This document shows, in pieces, positions 26,701 through 37,700 of a stretch of 64,000 nt of DNA. The DNA lies in assembly GCF_036711975.1 (NCBI RefSeq), contig NC_091976.1, positions 15,066,001 through 15,130,000 of the forward strand. The letters are read 5' to 3'. The notes beneath the pieces were generated by a model, which saw nothing but the letters and a program-made list of their open reading frames with translations, was not told where the DNA came from and did no database searches. The DNA is from Onthophagus taurus (taxonomy: Eukaryota > Arthropoda > Insecta > Coleoptera > Scarabaeidae). Each line of letters begins with the position of its first letter. Position 1 is the first letter of the stretch. The translations under genes and the position numbers were made by a program.

Positions 26701-29700
26701 TGATGTGAGCTCGCTGTTTTGCCACATGTCCTGCATGTCCAGATGTACATATTATATAGTATATTATAACTTTTAGTTAGTAGGGAATTTTCTGTGTCCC
26801 AGACACGCACTATGTGCCTAAATGTGGCTTCAACACTGAAGATTATCTCTGTAGAACCCCTCCTGTTAGTCAACAGCTTAGGTTGAAGGTGTTAACAGGA
26901 GAAGGACACTCTTTTGCCGTGGAATTCGGAAAACCAGTTCCGTAGGCGGACGAATTGGAGAATACTGTTAACGGCATAACGATGTATAAGGCAGAGAACA
27001 ACCATATCAAATGATAATGCTCAGAACTAAATATGTATCGGAAGTAAGTCTTCCTATCGGATCTCTGGGGGGCAGTTATGAATGTCCATAAAAAAGAGAC
27101 ATTCCAACAATAGACTAAAAAGATATGTACCTGGAACGTTACTAGTCTTAACGTTCTAAGGGGAGGAAACGTAGACAACGCTATCTATGAAATGAAGAGC
27201 TTGAACATTGATACAATGGGACTAATTATATCCCACAGAGTATTATATCCAGTAAATACAAATATAGTACAATTACGCGCTCTCACTGCAGATAGCAATG
27301 ATGATGAAGTTGAAAGCCTCTACCAAAGTATCAAAGGCATAATACCAAGATTCCCCAATCATGAAATAAATATCCTAATGGGCGACTTTAATGCCAAACT
27401 ATAATGAGCTAATAATGAGCTATAATGAGCTAGTAGTGTTAAACACATGCTATAAATTACCACTAACCAGTCTATACGCATGAAAATTTCGGATAAACCA
27501 GGAAATATAGTGAGAAACTAAATCGATTACATATTAATCAATAGAAGGGTTACGTGTTATAAAAAGGGTGACCATGATAAGATTGAAAATTTTAGGCCAA
27601 TTTCTCTTCTACCCGTTTTCTCTAAAATTTACGAAAAGGCTTTAAAAAATAAAGTTTATGAATATTTTCAAAGTAATATATTATTTACTCCGACGCAGTT
27701 TGGTTTCAGAAAAGAAAAAAGCACTGTTGGTGCAATTGTTGATTTTGTAGAAAATGTTATGCAGTCCTATGAGGATGGACACTACATGATGGGTGCTTTC
27801 TGTGACCTCAGTAAGGCATTCGATTGTGTGCATCATGACCTTTTGCTCTATAAGTTGGAAAAATATAATTTTGACAATAACAGTATTAGATTGATTAAAT
27901 CATACTTATCAAATAGGTCACAAATAGTTAAATGTAATGATTTATTTTCTAAGAGAATGGGTATTTCGATAGGTGTACCCCAAGGATCAATATTGGGCCC
28001 TCTTTTGTTTTTAATTTATATTAATGATCTCCCTCAGAATATAACGAATGGGTCGGTTGTTGTGTATGCCGATGACACAACCCTATTTAGCAATCACAAA
28101 GGTTATGAAGATGCTTTTGAGAGTAGAGCTGTTTCTCTAAGGGAGGCTGAGCGTTGGTTTGCTAGTAACAAACTAAAGTTAAATTCAGATAAAACGGCTT
28201 TCGCTACGTTTACATTGAGACGATGTCCTAACATACAGTCTCTTTCTGCTATAAAGTTTTTGGGCGTTTATCTTGATTCCGGGCTGTGCTGGGAGGAACA
28301 TATTTTAACATTATGTAGTAAATTAAGTGGCAGCATCTATTTGTTGCGAAACCTGCAGTCGAACGTATCTCCACCAGTTTTACGCACAGCATACTTTGCG
28401 CTGTGTCAGTCCTCAATGACTTATGCATTGTTAGTCTGGGGCTCTGCTGCTGGTTTTGAACGCGTATTTAGAATGCAGAGAAGGGCTATACGGGTATAAA
28501 CAAATTTAAATTATAGAGACGACTGTAGAAGCTCCTATATTGATTTACAAATATTAACTCTACCGTCTCTCTACATTCTCGAATGTGTTACATATGTTAA
28601 AAAGAACATTAATAAGTTTGACATGTATAAGCAGGTGCATAACTATGATACTAGGAAAAATAGCGATCTGATACCCAAATATACACGATTAACAAAATGC
28701 CAGAAAAGTGTGAATGCGATGGCGGTGAAATTTTTTAATAAATTGCCATTACACGTCCGTCAGTTGCCATTGAAGGGCTTTAAGGAGCATATTAAACAAA
28801 CTCTTGTTACAAGGGCGTACTACTCGACCTCCGAATATATGAGTGACAGTCTTGAGATGATTTCCACCTTTGGCACTTAATGTTGTCTATTGTATCTTAT
28901 GTAATTTTATATGTTATTTTATTTTATATTTTTTTCTTTAATATGACACTATATAATATGTGTAAAATTTGACAAGTGTGAACATATTGTATTGTATGTG
29001 TAACACAATAAAGATTATGAAGAAGAATCTGATGGTTACCTTAGGACTTGGTTTGGGAAAACCTCCGCAGAATGGTTTCGAGCTGCCAACAAAATGATAT
29101 TGCCAACATAATTATCAACATACGAATTGGATAGACAAGAAAAATATAAATCCATTCTCATCCACACAGTTTTCGAAAACTATACACAAAACTATCCACT
29201 TTGTAGATCGAGGTAGAAGCGTGTAGCAATTTCAAGCTGCATGGATTCTGCTTTGTCTTTTCTGTAAAATCTTCTAAGCGGTCGATTATTGAATATACAG
29301 CTCTTTATTCGTTTTGGGCATTGTTTTCTTTAGGTTAGGTGTGAAACTCACCTTTCGCAGTCAACCTTGTCTTCACTTTGGCTTTCGGTCCATCTTTCTG
29401 GAACCTCGTCTGTATCGTTGTACTGTTATGATAGATTGATGCGAAGGAAATTCAAGCGCAGTATACACTTTTATCTCACCTTTTGTCATTCATTCTCACG
29501 ATAAACTGAATCACGTCTGAGTGACAAAACAAGATAGAACCTGATAAGGTACTTTATGTTTCTGTAAAGATTTGTGATTGTATGTCAAATAATGCAGCTA
29601 CAATAATATCATGAACCCTCTAATCATAATCCCATTCAAGTCTTCTAATATTTTTTATTAATCAGTTATAATTGTAGAGTTCTGATAAGGAAAAAATTAA

Positions 29701-31585
29701 ATGAACAAAATTTTAATAAATTATTCAATAATTTAATAATAATAAAATAAAAAATTAAAGTCTTAAAATAGTTTGACTACATTTTTCACTTGTAGATAAT
29801 CAAACACCAAGGACTTTAAATAAAAGAGTGTCACAAAATTATCGAATTCATAAAAGAGGGAAATCTTGTTTAATCAATACCGATAATTCCAAAGGAGAAA
29901 CATCTACATCTAAAGCACAATCACCTACACTCAGCGATGGAGATAGTATAAGGATCGAATTTAAGGATACATCATCAAGTAATTCAGAAAGTAATGAATC
30001 AATTCATCGATTAAAAAGAAAATATCAAACAAGACCTCGATCGAGCGCACAAAAAATTCAAATTGGTGATGCTGAAAAAGAAAATTCTTCAAACGATGAA
30101 GTTAATCAAAAAAATAAAAAAATTGATGAAGATGAAGAATGGCTCGTAAGCGACTCAAAAGAAGAATCTTCTTCTGCCAGTATTGAAGAAACTTTTACCG
30201 ATGATCTTGATAAAATGATTTCTACAACGGATGATTTAGAATGCTTTGAAAGTGAACAATCTTCATCAAGTCAATTTACGAAAAGAAATTATCGTACAAG
30301 ATCTCGAATACGAATAAGTCATTCTTCTAATCGCACTGATGAAGAATTGCGTGCAAAAAGATCCAAGTCGAAACAAGATTTTTCTGAAAGCTCCTCAAAA
30401 GAAGAGTCTTCATCAAAAGATTCATCATGGGAAGAAATATCTTCAAGCAGTGAAGGGTTTTTAAGTGAAGAGTTTGAAATTAGAAGTGCCAAAGAAATAA
30501 GAACAAGAAAAACTAAATTAAGTGTTTTGGACGATGAAATTTCATCGAGAGATGAGTCTTCGGAATCAGAATTATTAACAGATTCATCTTCTAGTAATCA
30601 AAGAGTTCTCACCAAAGATAGTGATGAAGCTAAATCATCAAATCAATCTAAGAAGAGAATTTATCGAACAAGGACTCGTATGATATTACAAAAATCTCAA
30701 AATGCTCAAAATAATAATGAAAATTATTCAAATGATGGCGATAATTTGATGAACTCTAAAGCAATTGATGAAATAAATGAGTTATTAGCAAAAGAATCTT
30801 TTGCAAGCTCAACACAATCGGAACTATCAAATAATGGCGAATCTCAAATTTTGATACATTCCAACATAATTCTTTCTACTGCTCAAAGTGCCCAAAAATC
30901 AAATCCAAAAACATCCAAATTGGAACAAAGAAATATTGAAAGTGATGATGATGAGTTTGTTGTAAATGATTCATCAAACGATAATTCTTCAAGTGTGGAA
31001 TCATCACAAGAGCCTACAACAAGTGATTCAAAAATAGTTAGCACATCATATGACTCTAATAGATCTAGAAATACAAAGTATCGAACAAGATCTCAATTGG
31101 ATCCAACCGCTCAAGAAAATTCTTCAAATGAAGAAGACACCCTAAGAAAGTCCACATCTAAAAGAACTAGTGATCATTTACAATCAAAGAAACGAAAGTT
31201 TAAAAAGATTTATCTCAGGGATGATGATTCAAATAGTCGAGAAGATTCTCCACCCACAAATGTAAAATGGATTGACACTAGAATAAATAATCAAAAAATT
31301 TTTAGTGTTAACGACGATACTGAAAATGCTTCACAACCAAATGAGATTGAGATTAACGTAGAAGTGAATCAATTTGGTCATGTTTTAGATGAAGATAAAA
31401 ATGCAACATTAGAAAGTGATGATGATGTCATTGAGGTTGCTTTATCACCTGAAAAAATTGTGATATTATCAGATTCAAATTCAAATTTGTCAGATTGTTC
31501 AACAGAACTTTTGGATAATATATCTATCCTAAGAGAATTTGAAACGGATACTCCATCTCCGCCTTTAATTACCGAGGTTCAGTAA
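17718..31585 (+). CDS. acidic nuclear zinc-finger protein with ZAD-like CxxC pairs and YRTR motifs
   Basis: Four exons join in phase: 17718-17840, 17903-18331, 18386-20165 and 29796-31585 (1373 aa). The last join is supported by a GAG/GTAAG donor at 20165, an acceptor TTGTAG before 29796 and matching phase 1. Two CxxC pairs come first (C8/C11 with C49/C52, and C79/C82 with C126/C129), resembling two zinc-finger-associated domains. A classic C2H2 finger follows (C280, C283, H296, H300). The rest is disordered and very rich in Glu, Asp and Ser. The part encoded by exon 4 carries five copies of a basic motif of the form K/R-x-Y-x-T-R (Tyr near 793, 854, 943, 1067, 1206; the first is degenerate) set between acidic-aromatic patches. 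I infer a chromatin or transcription role; the function is unknown. The weak point is the 9.6-kb intron: missing small exons, or two separate genes, remain possible. Confidence 0.65.
20335..20340 (+). terminator. possible early poly(A) signal of the ZAD-like gene
   Basis: AATAAA lies about 145 bp beyond the TAA at 20189-20191, which is reached if the exon-3 donor at 20165 is not used. A shorter, 784-aa form ending soon after the donor could be made this way. No transcript evidence here. Confidence 0.35.
20870..21185 (-). pseudogene. non-LTR reverse transcriptase fragment
   Basis: On the minus strand, broken frames read MPDEWDMALICPNHK, then pieces matching NYRGISLL, YKVLAKILANRL and the QxGFRxGRSTID block. 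This is the start of a reverse transcriptase domain with many stops. It ends at the element beginning at 21193, which may have cut it. Confidence 0.6.
21193..22211. mobile_element. TIR element with TA target duplication
   Basis: CAGGGTGTCTCAGCGAGACC begins at 21193 and its inverted copy ends at 22211, with TA on each side. The arms are about 95 bp, reaching through TTTGAGAACTCAGAT. The 1-kb centre has no recognisable gene. Confidence 0.8.
22270..23640 (-). pseudogene. piggyBac-like transposase, degraded
   Basis: The minus strand has a 221-codon frame (23623-22958). It has an acidic N-terminus and then the start of the piggyBac transposase domain (QWYKKAPATTRTRAKN, PIDVLRCFISDDIIDCIV, EILAIIGLLYLCGVFR, LWSTKYGPSMFHATMSKRRF, LRFDN). 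After a stop, out-of-frame fragments (FSARYSFMQYLRKKPAKYGI, GGKVY) show the catalytic core continuing with a large gap. The C-terminal Cys-rich region appears only as scraps near 22500. It cannot make active enzyme. It lies in intron 3 of the ZAD-like gene. Confidence 0.8.
24146..24450 (-). pseudogene. non-LTR ORF2 linker fragment
   Basis: Minus-strand frames give WFDNEC, then ATPVLDRDNNLIAKAVRTAE and YLEEFI. This resembles the linker between endonuclease and reverse transcriptase in RTE/CR1-type elements (DKDGNLIT...RWxEYFEELL). Short and frameshifted. Confidence 0.45.
24850..25450 (-). pseudogene. Penelope-like retroelement fragment
   Basis: The minus strand encodes a block near 25200-25350 (VSVTRTNNGQLKHRVYRKKM, then HTNRYLQAFYHT), the typical Penelope reverse-transcriptase tail. 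Next come CDREYLKKERLL and SAFAEHC..HKIDF..TKIL, which fit the GIY-YIG endonuclease end of the same elements. There are several stops and shifts. It lies in intron 3 of the ZAD-like gene. Confidence 0.7.
25460..27130. other. intronic sequence, nothing recognised
   Basis: Inside intron 3 of the ZAD-like gene. AT-rich and without clear coding or repeat structure that I could identify. Confidence 0.4.
27130..27556 (+). pseudogene. non-LTR endonuclease (APE) fragment
   Basis: The plus strand reads from a degraded TWNVxSL start near 27130 to LTADSNDDEVESLYQSIKGI and ILMGDFNAKL (27290-27404). It then continues in broken frames (NTCYKLP, PGNIVRNQIDYILINRR). This is the endonuclease of a non-LTR element. 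It stops where the next element starts at about 27557. Confidence 0.65.
27557..29020 (+). mobile_element. 5'-truncated Jockey-like retrotransposon
   Basis: The frame starts abruptly at KKGDHD, then NFRPISLLPVFSKIYEKAL and FGFRKEKSTVGAIVDFV. The palm motifs follow: DLSKAFDCVHH, GVPQGSILGPLLFLIYINDL, VYADDT, NSDKT and FLGVYLD. The catalytic aspartates are intact. One in-frame TAA at about 28497 interrupts the C-terminal thumb and tail, which then reads on to 28880 (YDTRKNSDL, FFNKLPLHVR). The 3' end has AATAAAG followed by GAAGAAGAA-like sequence. Truncation at the 5' end is typical of target-primed insertion. Confidence 0.85.
29021..29795. other. end of intron 3 of the ZAD-like gene
   Basis: Mostly AT-rich, ending in the acceptor tract TTTTTCACTTGTAG just before 29796. 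No gene seen. Confidence 0.5.
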
Positions 31586-31758
31586 TTGGTTGGAATGAAT
31601 AATTAAAATGTTTATTATTTTTATTACTTTAGGGAAATGTTAAATAGTGGGTGAAAAAAAGTGTAACATTTAAGTAGGTTAAAAATAATTAAAAATTTAT
31701 TTGTTGATTGAAATAATTAAAAACTTTACTATTACATAAGAATGAATACATTTTGTTA

Positions 31759-34700
31759 TTACATTGAATCTTCTTTTTCTGAGTCAATTTTGATTTTTAC
31801 TGATTTTTTAGTAACATCAGTAGCTGTTGAAGCAATTTGGGAAGAGTCCGTCCCAATAATCGTGGATTTTGTATAATCACCCATCAGTCCATCATCGTAA
31901 AATTCTTCTTCTTCACCTAGAAGATAACTTCTCAATTCCATACCGCTTTCCAAACTAAAGCTGCTTCCCGATACCAAATTTAAATCTGAATCCAACCAAA
32001 TATTTTTACGAAGATCTTTCCAACTTAATAATTTTTGAAGATATTTCCATCCGCTTGCCCCTTTTCCACCGGCTTTTACGATACATTTGATATACTTGGG
32101 CATTACTTCTTGTCCGGCCGAAACTGCAGCAAAATTTTTCACTTGTTCTTGATTACTAATATCATTAATTTCGTGGAAAGCATCGATTGCTTTTAAAAGT
32201 AAAGGGGTAGCCAAATTTGGATTTCCGTGATTTAAATAATATTCTCCCATATATCTATAAGCCTGTCCTACGTAATAAGGGAAATCATTTTCTAATGCAA
32301 AATCTAAGAGTATTTGTAAATGAGCGTATGAATCTTCCCAATGTCCCAATTTTAAATAAGCTCGAATTAACCATATTCTCGCTTCGCAACTTCCCTCGTA
32401 ATTTTTCGCTTTCATATCCATTGCTAATACTTTTTGGAAACATCGAACTGCCTCGGGTATTTCATTTATCAACATATGGCAATTTCCTTGTAATAGTAAG
32501 GCATGAGCTTCTCCTTCATGCATACAAGCTTAATGAAAAAAAAAACATATTAGAGCTTTAATTTCAGAAAAAAGTTTTTATTTATGTTTAATAGAGTTTA
32601 AATTAAACTTGAAGGTGATTGGAATGCTACTTGGAGTACATCCCAGTATAATGTAGTAGACCCGTTAATAAAAATATGTGTAACATTCCAAGGTTAAAAG
32701 TGAATAAGTAATTTAAGGTAAGTATATTGTGTTCATCGAACAGATGCAGGGAACCTGAGCGAAGCTACGCCTAAAAAAAATACATACATACAAAGAAAGA
32801 AAATAAGCGTAAACGACAAGGAAAAGAATAAGGAAGAGAGCTGTTCTTGGTTGATGAAATTATAGAAAAATTCTATTCAATTTTTGCGCGTATTTGTGGG
32901 AGGAGTTTTTATTTCAAATCGCTGCATCTGTTCGATGAACGAACTATGGTAAGTATTAAAAATAATTTTCTTAACCCTAGGATGCATAAACCGGGCCTCT
33001 CAGGCTCGGCGAGATTTTAGTTACTCATAATTTTCTTAAAATAATTTTAATCGGTTTGTGCATTTAGATATGCTCTAAACACGTCTTTTTCAATACACAC
33101 TTGATTCAAAAACATTCAAGTGTAATTAGCAATCGAAAAACGTGCATTACTGTTAGATGTATAAAACTAGGTGCAGCTGTTTTTCATTCAGTTGGAATAG
33201 AAGTTGTCAGAAAGGTCAAAGGAGTCAAAAAGGAATGTGAAAAGCGTGAGATTTGGTGACCCCGGTTATGAAGAAATATTGGTGCAGTGGGCAGCTGAAT
33301 GTGATGATCTGCCTTCTGAAGAAAGTGATGTGTCAGAAGCAGAAAATGATGACACAGAAGATAGAAATTTCGAATTGGTTCCTAACGAGTATTCTGGATC
33401 CAGTTCTGATCATGGTGACGATAATTCAGAGCATGATGTTGATGATATTGGTAAGCCTTCAACGAGCGGTTACATTGCTCCAAGTGGTCTGGTATGGAGT
33501 TTGGAACCTCCAGCAAAAAATAAAATTCAACCACACAACATTTTTCGGCGTGCACCAGGACTAGCAAGGAAACATATGGCTGCAACACCAAAAGAAGCGT
33601 TTCAGTTATTTGTAACTCCAGTTATTGTACAAGAAATTGTGAACTGTACTAATTTAGAGGGCGACCGTGTTTATGGAACAAAAGGAAAACCGTGGAAAGA
33701 TGTAACTGTTGATGAATTTCTTGCATTCTGTGGTTTACTTATCCATGCGGGAGTTGACAGAAGCTGGGATGTTCCTGCGAGGAATTATTTTGTGATGAAT
33801 TTGCCAATCCTGTATACCGAGCCACAATGTCCATATTTCGCTTTGAAGAAATACGAAGATTCGTCAGATTTGACGACAAGAGAACCCGGAATGCGCGTTT
33901 GGAAACCGATAAGTTAGCAATGGTGTCCTACATTTGGGATTTATTCATTCAGCAATGCAAAACCTGCGTCATACCTGATACTAATGTAACTATTAATGAA
34001 CAACTCGTTGGGTTTAGAGGTAGATGCACATTCGTTCAATATATGCCAAGTAAACCGGCAAAATATCGACTTAAAATAGTTTGGATGTGTGAATCTACGT
34101 TTGGTTATGCTCCACATAAAAACCTGGGGCTTGAAGTAGTACAAACTCTTGTGCGTGGCATTCATAATTCTGGTCGCAATCTCACGATAGACAATTTCTT
34201 CACTAGTGTTCCGCTAGCAACTTATCTGTTGGATAAAAATATTACTGTTGTGGGTACACTACGTCAGAATAAGCGTGACATTCCGAAAGAAATGAAAGCA
34301 TAGTATTAGAATGTGCACTAAATGCTTCTCTAATCCCTAAAAACAATAAACAATAATGTTATTTTAACAATAATGTTCACTTTCATATTTAACCTCACGT
34401 TTGTTACGTACATATGTATAAATAAATGAAGTTTTACTTCAATAACTTTGTTTCTGTTCTGACTACACGTGATTTTATATAACGGGTCTCAGAAGCCCGG
34501 ATTATGTAAATGATATTTTATTGGTTAAGCATCCTAGGGTTCATCGACATTTATAGTTTGTTAGGATTCAATCAAGTTTGTCAATAAAATGGCTTAGGAT
34601 ACAAATATATAACAGAGACCAATTAAGAGAATGAATTCTATCATTGATTGTTTAGTGGTCCCGGTTTTCTCGGATTTATCCCGGTTTTAACTTTCTTTGC

Positions 34701-37700
34701 TTTTATTTAAAAATTAGTTTATCGATTCTAACGACATGTAGTACTCTTACAGCAGTGGTGTGCACTAATTTTTGATGAAGATCGCCTTTTATATAAATGT
34801 CTTGCCAAGATCGACCGAAGGATTTCAAATCTTTTTTTATATTTGAAAAGTAACCTTCCTTTTTTTTTGCTCTGAGGCCCAGATATAGATATTTCTGATT
34901 TCAAATTTTGTCGGCGATCGACGTTATGGACACCACTGCCTTATAGTATGTTTAAAAGTGTTAGTTAAGATGTTGTCCCATTCGAGTGTGGGAAGTTAGG
35001 CCCCTATTTTTTAATTTTTAAATTTTTCATTGTTGTTCTAGAGTTGTTCTACATTGTTCCAAAGCGGCAAATAGAAAAAATAAAAACTCGGCAAGAAAAG
35101 CCGAAAAAACGGATTTTTTGACTAGCCATGTTTAGAAAAATCAGATTTTCTCTTTTGTTCTGGGTTGTTCTAGCTATTGTTCTAGAAAATCAAAATTATG
35201 GGATACATCATTACCAAGTTATAACTAAAAATAGGTTTGGCTGCCAAAATATCTAGTTGATTGCTGTGACCATAGTTTATCTATTTTCAATTCTATATTA
35301 CAAATATATACTTATTATACCTAAAGCAATCTGGAACAGCTATTATTTTCACTAGAACAACTCTATAAAGGACACTTTACTCTTTGAAAGTTTTTGGAAG
35401 TTTCAGTCAGTAATTCTTGCATAGAACATACATAGAACAATGTAAAATAACTCAAACTTTGCTAATTCAAATTGTTCTAGATGTGTTTTACGTTTAAACT
35501 AGGGAAAACAAGTTTTTTGGTTACACGGACATTAATTTTGCAAAATCATATCTTCCTAAAAATACAGCAAAATGCAGACCTAAAAAGAAAAATAATAAAT
35601 CGACAAATGAATAATCCAACTATTCGATCAGCAGACAAAAATACACTATTTGTATTATACATTAGGTATTAAAAACTAAATATAGCTGTGTCCCACCCCA
35701 CCTACACAGAGATATATTTTATATATATATATGTATACAGGTGTCCCGTTAAGGGCACGGAGCGTCTGAATCTCGACAACGGTAAAACCTAGAGGTTTGG
35801 GAAAAAAATCCTTATAGGCAAAGTGGCCAGGAGAAATAGCTGGAAATTATTTTGAAGTTCGTAATTCGACCGCTAGGTGGCGTAACTGCCATTGAGAAAC
35901 ATACAATTTCCGCTATCTCAGAAACATAGACGATGAGCTATAATTTTGACTACATTATTTAATAGCTTGGATAATACCGCATCTCTTTTGTTTTGCGATA
36001 TTTCTCATATCTGTCATAATAAGGGAGGAGGAGGCCAATGAGTTTTCAAATGTTTACATTTTAATATCTCCTGGACCATTCAACCGATTTGAATATTTTT
36101 GATCTTGTCTGAAAGAGTATTTCATGCTCTTTTAAAAGATATTTTCAGTAAAACCGCTTGGTTCAAAACAAATAAGTTAGAGGGCGTTATCTGCAGCGGT
36201 TACATATTTTTGTGATTTTTGAAAAAAAGTTAAATGGAACGGTACTATTTACTTCACAGATCCTTAATCACCAATAAAATTTGCTAAATATTAGTGAAAA
36301 CCGCATCTCGATATCTCCATATACGATATCCATGATTTAATGACTTAGTTCAAACACTTTGCCTTAATGTAAAACGATGGAATGAATTCAGAATTTGTTG
36401 AATTTGTTTTAAGTCTCTGAAAGCGATATTCTCAAAATGCCGACATAAGCAGTTCCACGAACTCTTGTTTTTTTTTGTCGTTGTACTGGCAAAACCACAC
36501 AGTAACATTTTTTTATTTTTTTTTTAATTACTTTACTTTTATCCACAGATTCAGATTTTGCAATTAAAAACATAGGGTGCCATTTAAAAAATTGGTCGTG
36601 ACCTTCATATGACCTTGAATATAAGGTCAAGGTCAAAAAATGTTATCGTCATATGGTTTCCCCCTTCGCACAGAACAACTTTCATTTGGTTCATTTTTAT
36701 GTAAAATGAACTGTTTTCGAGATAATCGCTTATCTCACGTTATATGGACCCCCCTGTATACACCTTTTCAATGGGGAGCGAAATAGATATTATTTACATA
36801 ATTACTACTATTTTTATTATAATTAATGTATTATCTGGAACCAAAACTACAATTAACAGTAGCACTATCAACTTCTTCAGAAACAAATTCGAAATGTTCA
36901 AAGTATACAACAACTTGGCGCTGAATAACAATTATAACTAGAATTATCATAACACTAGCACTAGAAGTAACTCTAGGTCTAGAACTAGAAATATTCTAGG
37001 TTTATACTTCTAGTTCTCTGTCTAGTGCTAGTTCTACTTTGAGTTCAATAAAGATATTCAACAACCTGGCTCTAAATATCAACTAAAATTAAAACTAACA
37101 CTAGTGCTGTTTCGATTGATCATATGTACTATACAGGGTGTCCGGTATCTTATACGGTTGTAGGATACATTATTCTGAAGCGACCTTTCTAATAAAATTT
37201 TTTCGAAATGTTAATAACCGCAAGGGAACAGTTTAAAGTTATCCACTTTTGTCCAATCACGGACGAGTTTGATTCACCGAAAAAGTTTATTTCTCTTCCC
37301 GTGACGAATCTATTGGTGAGTACACGTGGGAAACAAGTTATCATCGGCGTAGCGAACCGGCCGAGGGTGGCACCGATTACCTGAGTCTGATTTGCGATCT
37401 ACTGATTGGACGAAAAACAGTTCGTTTAAACCAAAGATGCACAGACCGCGGCCCGTCGGTCGAATGCTGGTGGCCCGCCGACAGCAAAAATAATATTCTC
37501 GTACATACCGACAGTCCGAAGTTACAAGTGATTGAGAATAAGTGCAGTTAAATGGTGTTTTTAGAAGGCAATAGTTCTAGTGTAGATTTTACTCGACTAG
37601 CCGGTGTCATATATTTTGATCCACATTCAACGTAGATTACCTGTTGCAGTATTAACCCGCCAAGTGCCGTGTATAATTGTGTTGTGAAATCGGTTTAATC

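Noticed and set aside
33253..33591. Alternative-frame products over the piggyBac-like element
   Set aside because: They overlap the frame that clearly matches piggyBac transposase; shadows.
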